Assembly (NCBI RefSeq): GCF_003857035.1
Contig: NZ_QGSY01000144.1
Coordinates: forward strand, 1-64,000
DNA: 64,000 nucleotides
Reading direction: 5' to 3'
Source: Micromonospora arida
Lineage (GTDB): Bacteria > Actinomycetota > Actinomycetes > Mycobacteriales > Micromonosporaceae
Part shown: positions 8,911-17,844 of the stretch, piece by piece
Numbering within the stretch: the first letter of the stretch is position 1
How the letters are laid out: every line of letters begins with the position of its first letter
Position numbers and translations under genes: made by a program
Notes under the pieces: model-generated
The model's input: the letters and a program-made list of their open reading frames with translations, nothing else
What the model was told of the DNA's origin: nothing
The model's database searches: none

Positions 8911-8991
8911 GCCGCACCTCCGCCCGGCACCCTACCCAGCGGAGGGGGCCGGACCCCGTTCAGGTCACGGCGAGGGCTGACCGCCCGGCGC

Positions 8992-9474
8992 TCAGGCGGC
9001 TTCGACGGACCCGGTGGCACCGGCCGCGGCGGCGATGTCGGCGAGATCACGCCAGAGCGCCGCCTCGACCGCCCGCGCGGCCAGCCCGCCGAGCAGCAGC
9101 GCCACCACCCGGCCGTACGGAGCGGTCGGCACCGCCTCGTGGGTCACGGTGATCGCCGTGCAACCCCGACGGCGGCGGCGGACCGGCCGCAGGCTCCAGG
9201 TGATGCGGTAGTCCGCGCCGGTGCCGGAGGAACAGAGCACCAGTCGCTGCGGTGCGAGCGCCTCGACCACCAGGAATTCCTCGGTCAGCGTGCCGCCGCC
9301 CGGCTGGGCCCGCTCCTCGCGCCAGGAGGTGCCCGGCCCGAACGAGCCCGGGGTGAGCACCTCGATCGGGCCGGCTGCGGTCAACCGGGCCGCGCGGCCG
9401 GGCAGGTCGGTCAGCAGACGCCAGACGTCGACAGCGTGCGCCTCGATGATCCCGGTAATCGCCACCGTCGACAT
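8992..9474 (-). CDS. SRPBCC (polyketide cyclase/dehydrase-like) protein
   Basis: About 160 residues from ATG 9474, which has GGAGGG 4 nt upstream; the longer frame to 9558 lacks a ribosome site. The protein reads as a helix-grip SRPBCC fold: an N-terminal strand (STVAITGIIEAHAVDVWRLL), a central GTSWREERAQPGGGTLTEEF turn, the strand pair DYRITWSLRPV / CTAITVTHEAV, and a long C-terminal helix. These domains bind hydrophobic ligands. In stand-alone form they act as cyclases, lipid carriers or stress proteins. No neighbouring pathway points to a ligand. Confidence 0.75.
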   Translation of the reverse strand: MSTVAITGIIEAHAVDVWRLLTDLPGRAARLTAAGPIEVLTPGSFGPGTSWREERAQPGGGTLTEEFLVVEALAPQRLVLCSSGTGADYRITWSLRPVRRRRRGCTAITVTHEAVPTAPYGRVVALLLGGLAARAVEAALWRDLADIAAAAGATGSVEAA

Positions 9475-9598
9475 GCCACCCTCCCGTGTCCCCGACGGTA
9501 CGCGGAGTGAGGGCCGGACGGGGCCTCCGGAGCGGAATTTCCACCACCCGGAGGCCACGCTGTCCTATTCGGCGGTCGCTTCGGCACCGGTCGTCGTC

Positions 9599-9620
9599 GA
9601 CCGGCGCCGAAGCGCCGGTC
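9599..9620 (-). terminator. hairpin terminator after the DUF397 gene
   Basis: Perfect 9-bp arms GACCGGCGC (9599-9607) and GCGCCGGTC (9612-9620) around a CGAA tetraloop. It overlaps the stop codon of the leftward DUF397 gene. Confidence 0.55.
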
Positions 9621-9828
9621 AGCGCTCGAAGCGACCGGCCCGAATCGCGCCGATGAACGCCGTCCACCCCGGCGGGCTGACCGCGAGTGTGGGACCGGCC
9701 TGGTCCTTGGAGTCGCGGACCCCGACCAGACCATGGACATCGACCAGGTTGTCCGCCACTTCCACGCAGAGCCCCTGGTCGTTTGAGCGGCTGCTGGTAC
9801 GCCAGACCGCGCCTGCAAGATCGTGCAT
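9619..9828 (-). CDS. DUF397 domain protein
   Basis: 69 residues from ATG 9828, with a strong GGAGGTAA ribosome site 5 nt upstream. The sequence has the DUF397 hallmarks: W-R-T/K-S-S-R-S near the N-terminus (VWRTSSRSNDQG), a central CVEVAD, VRDSKD, and a C-terminal W-x-x-F-I (GWTAFIGAIRAGRF). In streptomycetes and relatives these small proteins usually act as partners or antagonists of a neighbouring XRE/Scr1-type regulator in differentiation and antibiotic control. Here no helix-turn-helix gene is adjacent, so it is an orphan copy. Confidence 0.85.
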   Translation of the reverse strand: MHDLAGAVWRTSSRSNDQGLCVEVADNLVDVHGLVGVRDSKDQAGPTLAVSPPGWTAFIGAIRAGRFER

Positions 9829-10004
9829 CGTCGTTACCTCCGTGTGCGTCGGGATTGCCCCACCGCTGGCGGCCGGGCGGAGCCCGGCTCGGATTGCGCG
9901 GTGTGGCAACGGAATCCGGACGATCAACGGATCAACCGGGGCCGGTGATCGCACAGCCGGTGCGATCACGGGTCCCGTGCACGAGACGGATGGCGGGTGC
10001 CCGC

Positions 10005-11201
10005 TCAGCGGGCCGGACGAACCGTGCCGGACACCTCACCGAGGCCGATGGTGGTGCCGTCCGGGCCGGGGGCGGTGGCCGTGATGGTCACCGTGTCGCC
10101 GTCGTCAAGGAAGGTACGGCTCTCGCCGCCCACCTTGACCGGCTCGGCCCCACCCCAGGTCAGTTCCAGGAAGGAGCCGACCTGTCCTCGGTCCGGGCCG
10201 GAGACGGTCCCGGAGGCGTACAGGTCACCGGTGCGCAGCGAAGCCCCGTTGACGGTGAGGTGCGCCAACTGCTGGGCGGGGGTCCAGTACATGGTGGCGA
10301 ACGGGGGCTCACTGACCTGGTCGCCGTTCCACTCCACGGCCAGGCGCAGGTCCAGGCCCAGGTGCGGCACGTCCCGCAGGTAGTCCACCACCGGCGGGTC
10401 CTGGTCGGGGGCCGGCACAAAGGCGTCGGCGAGGGCGTCCAACGGCGTCACCCATGCCGAGACCGAGGTGGCGAACGACTTGCCGAGGAACGGGCCGAGC
10501 GGCTGGTACTCCCAGGCCTGGATGTCGCGGGCCGACCAGTCGTTGACCAGCACCACCCCGAAGACGTGCTCGGCGAAGTCATCCACGGAGACCCGATCGC
10601 CCAATGCGCTGGGTACGCCCACCACGAAGCCCACCTCGGCCTCGATGTCGAGGCGTACCGATGGGCCGGTGACCGGGCCCTCGGCGGAGGCCCGTTGCCC
10701 GGTCGGCCGGGTCACCGGCGTGCCGGAGACGACCACCGTGCCGGCCCGCCCGTGGTAGCCGATCGGCAGGTGCTTCCAGTTGGGCAGCAGCGGCGGCTGG
10801 CCGGGGCGGAAGATCTGCCCGACGTTCGACGCGTGGTGAACGGATGAGTAGAAGTCGACGTAGTCGGCCACCTCGATGGGGAGCAGCAGCTCCACGTCGT
10901 CGAGGGGCACCAGCAGCGGCTCCACCGCGTCCCGGTGCGCCGGGTCGGTCAGCAGCTCGGTGAGCCGCTGCCGTACCGCCGTCCACTGCGGACGACCCAG
11001 GGCCATGAAGTCGTTGAGCACGGGCCTGCACAGCGTGCCGGCGGCCAGCACCAGCTCGGCGGCCTCGGCCGCCGCGAGGTCGAAGACCCAGGACCCGATC
11101 CGTACGCCGATCCGCGACGGACCCCCGTTTAGCCGGAACACCCCGTACGGGAGGTTCGTCACCCCGTACGGCGAACCGTCGGCACCGGTCACCCAGGTCA
11201 T
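10005..11201 (-). CDS. fahA: fumarylacetoacetase
   Basis: About 398 residues from ATG 11201, which overlaps the stop of the upstream gene (ATGA). It hydrolyses fumarylacetoacetate to fumarate and acetoacetate, the last step of tyrosine/homogentisate breakdown. Visible family features are DFYSSVHHASNVG with the first metal ligand and catalytic His, the metal-binding EAEVGFVVG strand, and VNDWSARDIQAWEYQPLGPF, with a GKSF and a C-terminal FLELTWGG. Length matches the full eukaryote-like FAH rather than short FAH-domain hydratases. It pairs with the divergent hmgA across a palindromic operator. Confidence 0.93.
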   Translation of the reverse strand: MTWVTGADGSPYGVTNLPYGVFRLNGGPSRIGVRIGSWVFDLAAAEAAELVLAAGTLCRPVLNDFMALGRPQWTAVRQRLTELLTDPAHRDAVEPLLVPLDDVELLLPIEVADYVDFYSSVHHASNVGQIFRPGQPPLLPNWKHLPIGYHGRAGTVVVSGTPVTRPTGQRASAEGPVTGPSVRLDIEAEVGFVVGVPSALGDRVSVDDFAEHVFGVVLVNDWSARDIQAWEYQPLGPFLGKSFATSVSAWVTPLDALADAFVPAPDQDPPVVDYLRDVPHLGLDLRLAVEWNGDQVSEPPFATMYWTPAQQLAHLTVNGASLRTGDLYASGTVSGPDRGQVGSFLELTWGGAEPVKVGGESRTFLDDGDTVTITATAPGPDGTTIGLGEVSGTVRPAR

Positions 11202-12067
11202 GCGTCGTAGCCCCCGTTCACCAGCCCAAGCCGGATCAGATCGGTCAGTGGTTCCAGGATGCTGCACGAGCCGAACCCCACCCACAGGGGGCGAGGCCCG
11301 TCCAGCCGTGCCGTCGCGCGCTCCACCAGGGGGCGCGGGTCGACCACGGTCAGCAGCTCGGCGACGGAGCGCACCCCGTCACCGTCGGCGGCGGCCAGGG
11401 TCGCGGCCAGCACGTTGGCGTAGCCGTGGTGGGTGAACCCGGTCTCCGGGTCCAGGTGTCGGATCGCCTGGTGCAGCCCGGCGGTCAGCTTGAACGGCAG
11501 GCCCCGGTCCCGGCAGGCGCAGATCACCGCGGCCAGCTCGGTCGGGGTGGGGAAGAGTTCGGCGGCCAGGCCGCCGGTGCGGAACTTGGCCGCGATCGGC
11601 GCTCCGTCGGCCCGCGCGGCGACGAGCGCGTCCAGTGCGCCCATCAGCCCGAAGGTCAGCGGCAGCTCGGCGTAGACGGTTTCCACGCCCGGTAGCTCGT
11701 CGGTCAGCCGCAGCAACTCGGCGATGCCGGGCAGCGGGTCCTCGCCGCGCTTGGCGACCGCCACCTCGACCTGACGCGCGGTGACGCCGTCGGGGGCGAG
11801 AAACGACAGCGCGAACGGCAGGTTCCCGATCCCGGTGTCACCGATCACGCCGACCACCAGGCCCTCGCCCGGGTCGACGAGACCGCTCAGCTCACCGGCG
11901 GCCACGTCCGAGGCGGGGATCAGCAGTGGGCCGACCAGGTCGGCGTACCAGGCGGCGCGGTGTTGACGGTGGGCGGCCAGGGCGTCGTGCAGCGCGGCGC
12001 TGCCCGGTGGGAAGACGGCGGCGTCGTCCACCAGGCCGTGGAGGAGTGCTGGCACCTGCGTTGACAC
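11198..12067 (-). CDS. conserved unknown protein of the homogentisate operon
   Basis: 289 residues from GTG 12067, overlapping fahA by 4 bp, so the two are co-translated. The sequence reads as an alpha/beta barrel. It has repeated strands such as LVVGVIGDTG, RQVEVAVAKRG and ETVYAELPL, then a lysine-containing strand PIAAKFRTGG and another, LPFKLTAGLHQAIRH, resembling the Schiff-base lysine strands of DeoC-type aldolases. A maleylacetoacetate isomerase is otherwise missing between hmgA and fahA. This protein might fill that gap or serve another step, but no function is proven by the sequence. Confidence 0.75.
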   Translation of the reverse strand: MSTQVPALLHGLVDDAAVFPPGSAALHDALAAHRQHRAAWYADLVGPLLIPASDVAAGELSGLVDPGEGLVVGVIGDTGIGNLPFALSFLAPDGVTARQVEVAVAKRGEDPLPGIAELLRLTDELPGVETVYAELPLTFGLMGALDALVAARADGAPIAAKFRTGGLAAELFPTPTELAAVICACRDRGLPFKLTAGLHQAIRHLDPETGFTHHGYANVLAATLAAADGDGVRSVAELLTVVDPRPLVERATARLDGPRPLWVGFGSCSILEPLTDLIRLGLVNGGYDA

Positions 12068-12107
12068 GGAACAAGAATGTACGGGACGCTACGAGGAACG
12101 GACAACA

Positions 12108-12126
12108 GCGTCCGATTATCGGACGC
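12108..12126. promoter_or_regulatory. perfect 19-bp palindrome, likely operator of the homogentisate genes
   Basis: GCGTCCGAT (12108-12116), one central T, ATCGGACGC (12118-12126). It lies 35 bp before hmgA and 40 bp before the divergent start at 12067, a position suited to repressing or activating both transcripts. The matching regulator gene is not in the window. Confidence 0.7.
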
Positions 12127-12161
12127 CTTCGGCCGGTGAACGGGAAATATCGGGAGGCGAG

Positions 12162-13358
12162 ATGCCGTACTACCGCAGCGTCGGCGAGGTGCCGCGCAAG
12201 CGCCACACCCAGTTCCGGCAGCCCGACGGCAGCCTCTACGCCGAGGAGCTGATGGGCCAGGAGGGCTTCTCCTCCGACTCGTCCCTGCTCTACCACCGGC
12301 ACGCGCCCACCGCGATCCTGGCCGCCGACGAGTTCACCCCGCCCGCGTTCACCCGGGCGCCGAACCTGCCGCTCAAGCCCCGCCACCTGCGCACGCACAA
12401 ACTGGGCACCGGCGGCTCCGACCCCATCCTCGGCCGGCAGTACCTGCTCGCCAACGACGATGTACGGATCGGTTACGTCCTCGCCGACCGGCCCTCACCG
12501 CTGTTCCGCGACGCCACCGGCGACCACTGCCTCTACGTCGAGTCGGGCACCCTGCGGGTCGAGTCCCCGTTCGGGGTGCTGGACGCGGTCGCCGGCGACT
12601 ACGTCGTCATCCCCACCTCGACCATCCACCGGCTGGTGCCCACCGGCGACCAGCCCGTCCGGCTGCTCGCCGTCGAGGCGTCCGGCCACATCGGCCCGCC
12701 CAAGCGCTACCTCTCCGTACGCGGCCAGTTCCTGGAGCACTCGCCGTACTGCGAGCGGGACGTCCGCGGCCCCGACGCCCCGCTGCTCGTCGACGGCGAG
12801 GAGGTTGAGGTGCTGGTCCGGCACCGGTCCCGGGCCGCAGGCCCCGGTGGCAGCGGCGCTGCCTGGACTCGTCACACATATGCCCACCACCCGTTCGACG
12901 TGGTCGGCTGGGACGGGCACCTCTACCCGTGGGCGTTCTCCATCCACGACTTCGAGCCGATCACCGGCCGCATCCACCAGCCCCCGCCGGTGCACCAGAC
13001 CTTCCAGGGGCCCAACTTCGTCATCTGCTCGTTCGTGCCGCGCAAGGTCGACTACCACCCGCAGTCGATCCCGGTGCCGTACAACCACCACAACGTCGAC
13101 TCCGACGAGATGCTCTTCTACACCGGGGGCAACTACGAGGCGCGGCGCGGCTCCGGCATCGAGCAGGGCTCGATCTCCCTGCACCCGTCCGGTTTCACCC
13201 ACGGCCCCCAGCCGGGTGCCGCCGAGCGTTCCATCGGCGCGGACTACTTCGACGAACTGGCCGTCATGGTCGACACCTTCCGCCCGCTGAATCTCTGCGA
13301 CGCCGCCAGCTCGTGCGAGGACGAGGGTTACGCCTGGACCTGGGCGCGTTCTGTCTAG
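12162..13358 (+). CDS. hmgA: homogentisate 1,2-dioxygenase
   Basis: 398 residues. It opens the homogentisate ring to maleylacetoacetate using non-haem Fe(II). The C-terminal cupin holds the expected ligands: His and Glu in YNHHNVDSDEMLFY and the downstream His in HPSGFTHGP. The N-terminal cupin shows YVESGTLRVESPFG and GDYVVIPTSTIHR. The start follows GGGAGGCG. The protein is a little shorter than the about 440-residue proteobacterial enzymes, as usual in actinobacteria. It is transcribed away from fahA and the unknown barrel protein, and its 3' end overlaps the convergent TPR gene by 4 bp. Confidence 0.95.
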   Translation: MPYYRSVGEVPRKRHTQFRQPDGSLYAEELMGQEGFSSDSSLLYHRHAPTAILAADEFTPPAFTRAPNLPLKPRHLRTHKLGTGGSDPILGRQYLLANDDVRIGYVLADRPSPLFRDATGDHCLYVESGTLRVESPFGVLDAVAGDYVVIPTSTIHRLVPTGDQPVRLLAVEASGHIGPPKRYLSVRGQFLEHSPYCERDVRGPDAPLLVDGEEVEVLVRHRSRAAGPGGSGAAWTRHTYAHHPFDVVGWDGHLYPWAFSIHDFEPITGRIHQPPPVHQTFQGPNFVICSFVPRKVDYHPQSIPVPYNHHNVDSDEMLFYTGGNYEARRGSGIEQGSISLHPSGFTHGPQPGAAERSIGADYFDELAVMVDTFRPLNLCDAASSCEDEGYAWTWARSV

Positions 13359-14383
13359 CGGACGGCGGTACGCGTGAACACGGCGAACTCGGCTACCGCC
13401 GTGGTGGCGATGGCCAGCACCAGGGGCCACGGTGAGCCGACCATGGCGTACACCAGCAGCAGCAGCGGCGCGGCGGCCACGGCGTAGACGGCCAGTGCCA
13501 TCGCCCGGTCCGAGTGCAGCAGGGCGGGCAGGACGGTTCGGGTCAGCCCGGGCAGCCGGGCCGCGAGCTGCCAGACGACGATCCCGCCGGTCAGGGCGGC
13601 GAGCACCGCCAGGACGCGGGAGAACCCGTCGCTCGCCGACGCCGCGAACGCGACCAGCACCGCCGCCACCAGCGACCAGCCCGCGCCGTAGAGCACCAGG
13701 CGGTGCAGCCCGTACGCGAGGGTTCGTGGCGAGTCGATCCGGCTCGGGCTGACCGTCACCGCCTCGGCGACGTGCTCCAACGCCTCCGACCAGCGGCGTT
13801 GCTCCAGCCGCATGACACCCACGTCGTGGCCGGCCTCGCCGATCCGCGGGTCGAGCCGCAGCGCCTCCCGATAGGCCCGCTCGGCCAGGTCGAACAGGTC
13901 CAGGCGGGCGGCGACCAGGCTGAGCACCAGGTGCGCCTGCGGCTCCTGCGGCGCCAACTCGACACCGCGCCAGGCCGCGTTCAGCGCCGGCTGACCGTTG
14001 CGGGCGCCGGCCAGGATCGCCGCGGCGCTCCGCTGGGCGTACGCGTCGGCCGGGCCGAGGGTGAGGATCCGATCGGCGGTGGCCGCCGACTCGCTGTAGC
14101 GCTCCAGGTCGGCAAGCGCCATGCCCCTGGCGACCAGCGGCGGCAGTGCCTCCGGTGCGGCGGCCACGGCCGTGTCGGCGGCGGTGAGCGCCTCGGCCGG
14201 GTGCCCGGCGGCCAGGTGCACCCGGGCCAGCATGGTGAGTGCGTCGACGTCATCCGGCTGGAGGGCCAACCCGTAGGCCAGCTCCCCGGCCGCCTCGTCG
14301 TAGCGGCCGAGTTCGGCGAGGAGTTGGGCCCGCTGGACGTAGCCGTCGGCGGCGGACTGGTCGGGGGCGGGGTCGCTGGACAT
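13355..14383 (-). CDS. TPR-repeat protein with C-terminal membrane segments
   Basis: 342 residues. Residues about 8-215 contain tandem tetratricopeptide repeats (YVQRAQLLAELGRYDEAAGE, LTMLARVHLAAGHPAEALTA, LVLSLVAARLDLFDLAERAY). Two or more membrane helices follow (LVAAVLVAFAASASDGF, AVYAVAAAPLLLLVYAMVG and a final LVLAIATTAVAEFAVF). TPR arrays mediate protein-protein contacts; partners unknown. It reads in the same direction as ispF, 10 bp downstream, so it may be the last gene of the isp transcript. Confidence 0.85.
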   Translation of the reverse strand: MSSDPAPDQSAADGYVQRAQLLAELGRYDEAAGELAYGLALQPDDVDALTMLARVHLAAGHPAEALTAADTAVAAAPEALPPLVARGMALADLERYSESAATADRILTLGPADAYAQRSAAAILAGARNGQPALNAAWRGVELAPQEPQAHLVLSLVAARLDLFDLAERAYREALRLDPRIGEAGHDVGVMRLEQRRWSEALEHVAEAVTVSPSRIDSPRTLAYGLHRLVLYGAGWSLVAAVLVAFAASASDGFSRVLAVLAALTGGIVVWQLAARLPGLTRTVLPALLHSDRAMALAVYAVAAAPLLLLVYAMVGSPWPLVLAIATTAVAEFAVFTRTAVR

Positions 14384-14393
14384 CGCGGCGAGC

Positions 14394-14876
14394 TTAGGCG
14401 GCCGACGCGTCGTACACCAGGGCCACCGCGACCCCGGCCAACCCTTCCTCGCGGCCGGCGAAGCCGAGCCCGTCGGTGGTCGCCGCCGAGACGGTGACCG
14501 GGGCGCCGACCGCGGCGGAGAGGACCTCCTGCGCCTCCGCGCGGCGCCGGCCGATCTTGGGGCGGTTGCCGATGACCTGCACGGACACGTTGCCGATCTC
14601 CAGGCCGGCGGCGCGCACCCGACGGGCCGTCTCGGTCAGCAGAGCCACCCCGGACGCGCCGGCCCACTCCGGCTGGCCCACCCCGAAGGCGGAACCGAGA
14701 TCACCGAGACCGGCGGCGGAGAGTAGCGCGTTGCAGGCGGCGTGGGCGGCCACGTCGGCGTCCGAGTGCCCGGCGAGACCGTCCTGATCGGGCCAGAACA
14801 GCCCGGCCACCCAGCAGGGCCGGCCCGGCTCGAACGCATGCACGTCGGTGCCGATGGCCACCCGGGGAACGATCAT
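14394..14876 (-). CDS. ispF: 2-C-methyl-D-erythritol 2,4-cyclodiphosphate synthase
   Basis: About 160 residues from ATG 14876, giving the usual N-terminus [14 protein letters not shown]; the next upstream start, 14909, would overlap ispD. IspF cyclises CDP-methylerythritol 2-phosphate in the non-mevalonate isoprenoid pathway. Zinc ligands are visible in GTDVHAF and [11 protein letters not shown], the substrate loop in GDLGSAFG, and the C-terminal [16 protein letters not shown] is typical. It sits 16 bp after ispD, the classical ispD-ispF pair. Confidence 0.96.
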   Translation of the reverse strand: MIVPRVAIGTDVHAFEPGRPCWVAGLFWPDQDGLAGHSDADVAAHAACNALLSAAGLGDLGSAFGVGQPEWAGASGVALLTETARRVRAAGLEIGNVSVQVIGNRPKIGRRRAEAQEVLSAAVGAPVTVSAATTDGLGFAGREEGLAGVAVALVYDASAA

Positions 14877-14892
14877 GATCAGAGGGTACGCG

Positions 14893-15588
14893 TCAACCGG
14901 CAGCGGCAAGCAGATGCTCGGCCAGAGCCAGGTCGAACGGTCGGGTGATTTTCACTGCGTACTCCGAGCCGGGCACGCAGCTCACCGCGACGCCCTGCTT
15001 CTCGACCAGCCCGGCGTCGTCGGTGAGGGAGTCACCGGCGGCGGCGTGGGCGGCGCTGAGCACGGCCCGACGGAAACCCTGCGGGGTCTGCACCGCGCGC
15101 AGTGCGGAACGGTCGACGGTGCCGAGCACCACCTCGTCGGCACCGACTTCCTTGATCGTGTCGACGACCGGCAGGACCGGGATCACCGCGTCACGCCCGC
15201 CACGTACCGCCGCCGCGACGGATTCGACCAGCTCAGGTGGGGTGAGCGCTCGGGCGGCATCGTGCACCAGGACGATCGTCGGGCCGGCGGGCACCGCGGC
15301 CAGCGCGGCGGCCACCGACGCCTGCCGTTCGGCACCGCCGGGCACCACGATCACCGGGGCGACCGGCGCCAACAGCTCGCGGACGGCCTGCACCTCGGCG
15401 GGCGGCGCCGCCACCACGATGGTGTGCACCGACGGAGCGGCGGCCAGTCGACGCACGGCGTGCACCAACAGCGGTTCACCGGCGAGCAGGCGCAGCGCCT
15501 TGGGTCGGCCGGGGCCGAGCCGTACGCCGGCACCCGCCGCAGGCACGAGGACCGCGACGTCACCGCGCGGATTGAGCTGCGCGGTCAC
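14893..15588 (-). CDS. ispD: 2-C-methyl-D-erythritol 4-phosphate cytidylyltransferase
   Basis: 231 residues. It couples CTP to methylerythritol phosphate. The nucleotide-binding signature [19 protein letters not shown] is at residues about 14-32, the acidic metal motif [10 protein letters not shown] is central, and TPQGFRR and DDAGLVE follow. Directly downstream of carD, as in mycobacteria (Rv3583c-Rv3582c-Rv3581c), and probably co-transcribed with it. Confidence 0.95.
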   Translation of the reverse strand: MTAQLNPRGDVAVLVPAAGAGVRLGPGRPKALRLLAGEPLLVHAVRRLAAAPSVHTIVVAAPPAEVQAVRELLAPVAPVIVVPGGAERQASVAAALAAVPAGPTIVLVHDAARALTPPELVESVAAAVRGGRDAVIPVLPVVDTIKEVGADEVVLGTVDRSALRAVQTPQGFRRAVLSAAHAAAGDSLTDDAGLVEKQGVAVSCVPGSEYAVKITRPFDLALAEHLLAAAG

Positions 15589-15644
15589 GTCGCGGTCCTC
15601 GGTGGTTTCTTCACTGAGATGTGGGTACGACGATGCTGTGCGGA

Positions 15645-16130
15645 CTAGGCCTCGGTGAGGACCTTGTCGAGCAGCGTCTCCGCCTCATCCTTGGTGCTCT
15701 TCTCGGCCAGCGCGACCTCGCCGACGAGAATGTCGCGGGCCTTGGCGAGCATCCGCTTCTCGCCCGCAGAGAGGCCCCGCTCCCGCTCCCGGCGCCACAG
15801 GTCACGCACGACCTCGGCGACCTTCAGCGGGTTGCCGGAAGCCAGCTTTTCCAGATTGGCCTTGTAACGCCGCGACCAGTTGGTCGGCTCCTCGGTGTGC
15901 GGAGCCCGCAGAACGTCGAAGACCTTCCCGAGGCCCTCTTCGCCGACCACCTCGCGGACGCCCACGATCTCGGCGTTCTCGGCCGGCACCCGGACCGTCA
16001 GGTCACCCTGCGCGACCCTCAGGACGAGGTATTTCTTAGGCTCGCCCTTGATGATCCGAGTCTCGATTGCCTCGATGAGTGCGGCCCCGTGGTGGGGGTA
16101 AACAACGGTCTCGCCGACACTGAAAACCAT
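15645..16130 (-). CDS. carD: CarD-family RNA polymerase-binding regulator
   Basis: 161 residues, matching mycobacterial CarD length. The N-terminal Tudor-like RNAP-interaction domain is [20 protein letters not shown]...[21 protein letters not shown]. The C-terminal helical DNA-binding domain contains [19 protein letters not shown] with the conserved Trp that wedges into the promoter, then [22 protein letters not shown]. CarD stabilises open complexes at housekeeping promoters and is essential in mycobacteria. It is the first gene of the carD-ispD-ispF run. Confidence 0.97.
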   Translation of the reverse strand: MVFSVGETVVYPHHGAALIEAIETRIIKGEPKKYLVLRVAQGDLTVRVPAENAEIVGVREVVGEEGLGKVFDVLRAPHTEEPTNWSRRYKANLEKLASGNPLKVAEVVRDLWRRERERGLSAGEKRMLAKARDILVGEVALAEKSTKDEAETLLDKVLTEA

Positions 16131-16458
16131 AGGTTCGAAACCCCTTTCGCTGTGTCTAGGGTAACACGGTCAGGCACTGATGTCTCTCCGATGTCCTGAC
16201 CGTTGGCGCAGCTCAGGGGCCCTGTGAGAGGTCTTGCTTCAGCTTGACAGGCGGTCAAACCGATGGTTCGAACACGCTCCGTAACGCGCGAATGACTGCC
16301 CGGTACGGGTGAACAGAACGTCGAGATCAAGGGCTATGCGCTCCTCCCATGGTAGCCCGGCCAGCAGGACCGCGCCCAGATGTAGCGGGAGGAGCCCCTG
16401 GTGCGCGACCCTGGAGACCGAGCCACACTCCGCTCTCGAGACGCTTCCAGGAGGTCCG
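16131..16458. other. divergent region upstream of carD
   Basis: 328 bp without a gene. It holds an 8-bp inverted repeat CGGTCAGG (16168-16175) / CCTGACCG (16195-16202) in the carD leader. On the minus strand, a TTGACCGCCTGTCAA segment near 16240-16255 may be a carD -35 element. A GAGG-type ribosome site for the rightward gene sits at 16449-16455. No RNA gene was recognised. Confidence 0.4.
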
Positions 16459-17151
16459 ATGGGCAAGCCGGACGCAGAGGGTCACGGGCCAGCCGACGGC
16501 GTGCCCGGCCTACCGCCCGAGTGGGGCCGCGTGGTGGTTCCCGACGACGCCTCCGCACTGGCCGCCGAGGCCGCTGAGCTCCGCCGTGAGCTGCGCCGGG
16601 CCAGTGGCCTCCCGGGCGGTCACCGGGGCCTGGGTCTGCCGCTGGTGGTCCTGCTGGTGGCAGTCCTCACCACGCTGGCCGGCCTGCTGGCGGTCACCTG
16701 GCCCCGCGCCAACCGCGGCGCCGACCGGCCGACCCCGGCCCCCTATTCGCCACCCGCGACCCTCGTCGGTCGGGCGCTGCCCGCACTGGACCTGGTCGAC
16801 GCGGACGACGCACCCGTGCCACTGCGCGGTCTGCTACCCGCCATGATCATCCTGTTGGACGGCTGCCCCTGCCCGGACCGGGTCACCGACGCCCTGGCGG
16901 CCGCGCCCGCCGGCGTCTCCGTAATCACCGTCACCGGAGGGCGGACGGTGCCAGCCAGGCCCACCATCGAGCGGCAGGCTCGCGCCCTGGCCGACCCCGC
17001 CGGAGGCCTGCGGTCGTTCCTGAGCCAGCCGGCCCGCCCCGGCGCCGTGACAGCCCTGCTGGTCGACCGGGCCGGCACAGTGACCCGGGTGCTGCCCGAC
17101 CTGGGCACGATCGAGTCCTACCGGAGCGACCTGAGCGCCCTGGCCGCCTAG
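16459..17151 (+). CDS. membrane-anchored thioredoxin-fold-like protein
   Basis: About 230 residues from ATG 16459, which has GGAGG 5 nt upstream. A cytoplasmic stretch with a short Ala/Glu/Arg helix (ALAAEAAELRRELRR) leads to one membrane helix (GLPLVVLLVAVLTTLAGLLAV). The outside part begins like a redoxin, VGRALPALDLVDADDAPVPL, followed by MIILLDGCPCPDRV in the place of the thioredoxin CxxC and a later ALLVDRAGTVTRVLPDLGT. The C-P-C arrangement is not the canonical CxxC, so redox activity is uncertain. It diverges from carD. Confidence 0.7.
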   Translation: MGKPDAEGHGPADGVPGLPPEWGRVVVPDDASALAAEAAELRRELRRASGLPGGHRGLGLPLVVLLVAVLTTLAGLLAVTWPRANRGADRPTPAPYSPPATLVGRALPALDLVDADDAPVPLRGLLPAMIILLDGCPCPDRVTDALAAAPAGVSVITVTGGRTVPARPTIERQARALADPAGGLRSFLSQPARPGAVTALLVDRAGTVTRVLPDLGTIESYRSDLSALAA

Positions 17152-17159
17152 CGGCCCTG

Positions 17160-17813
17160 CTAGCGAGGGGGCAGGGCGACGAGCTGCGCCTGGATGTCGA
17201 TGGGCCGGTCGACGGCCGACAGCGACACCCGGAACGGCCCGCCAAAGGGCAGCACCTCGGCATGGGCAGTCATGCCGTCGCAGTCGATGCGCAACGGACC
17301 GTTGATCTTGGCTTCGTCGCTCGTAACCGCCATCGTGCCGGGGCGGGTGCACTTGTACTGGAGCAGGTAGCGCGCACCGTGGTTGCCGGCCTCCCGGGTC
17401 ACTTCCTGGCCAGGGGCGAGGTCCCGTTCCTCCCGCCAGATCGTCTCTTTGAACGGGGGCAGGTCACCCGGGGCGAAGAGCGCCGCGGGATCGCCCTCGA
17501 TGTCGGTGATCGAGCCCGTCGCCGGGTCGACCACCGCGTGCGGGCCGCCTCGTACCCGGATGACCTCGCCGGTGTCGGGGTCCATCCGTGCCGTGATCCG
17601 TGCTTCAGGCTCCGCCTCAGCCGCGAGGAGACGTTCCAGTGGGGTGCTGACGCTCGGCCCGACCGATGGCACCGCCGCCGCGGAAGGGACAGCCGTCCCT
17701 GCCGTCGACGCGGGCGCGGCGGCACGCCACCACCAGCCGCCGACGACCAGAACGGCCGCCGCAGCACCAAACAGCATCACCGAGCGCAGCCGGTCGTCCG
17801 CCGTCGCATCCAC
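17160..17813 (-). CDS. exported single-pass protein, unknown function
   Basis: 217 residues. One N-terminal helix (VMLFGAAAAVLVVGGWWW) anchors or exports the protein. After an Ala/Pro/Ser linker comes a beta-rich domain of about 150 residues with two Cys (YLLQYKCTRPG and LRIDCDGM), probably a disulphide, and a repeated Asp-Pro-x-Thr-Gly turn (DPDTGEVI, DPATGSIT). No family recognised. It lies convergent to the preceding gene with only 8 bp between stops and reads in the same direction as the polyketide genes to its right. Confidence 0.7.
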   Translation of the reverse strand: MDATADDRLRSVMLFGAAAAVLVVGGWWWRAAAPASTAGTAVPSAAAVPSVGPSVSTPLERLLAAEAEPEARITARMDPDTGEVIRVRGGPHAVVDPATGSITDIEGDPAALFAPGDLPPFKETIWREERDLAPGQEVTREAGNHGARYLLQYKCTRPGTMAVTSDEAKINGPLRIDCDGMTAHAEVLPFGGPFRVSLSAVDRPIDIQAQLVALPPR

Positions 17814-17844
17814 CCCCCGAGCGTACCGGCCGGGCCGACGAGGT

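Noticed and set aside
7603-9510. 635-codon plus-strand frame over 7.6-9.5 kb
   Set aside because: Opposite the beta-propeller and SRPBCC genes, which have domain patterns and ribosome sites; no domain in the shadow frame.
16265-16290. GGTTCGAAC sequence resembling a tRNA T-loop
   Set aside because: No pairing acceptor, D or anticodon arms could be drawn around it.
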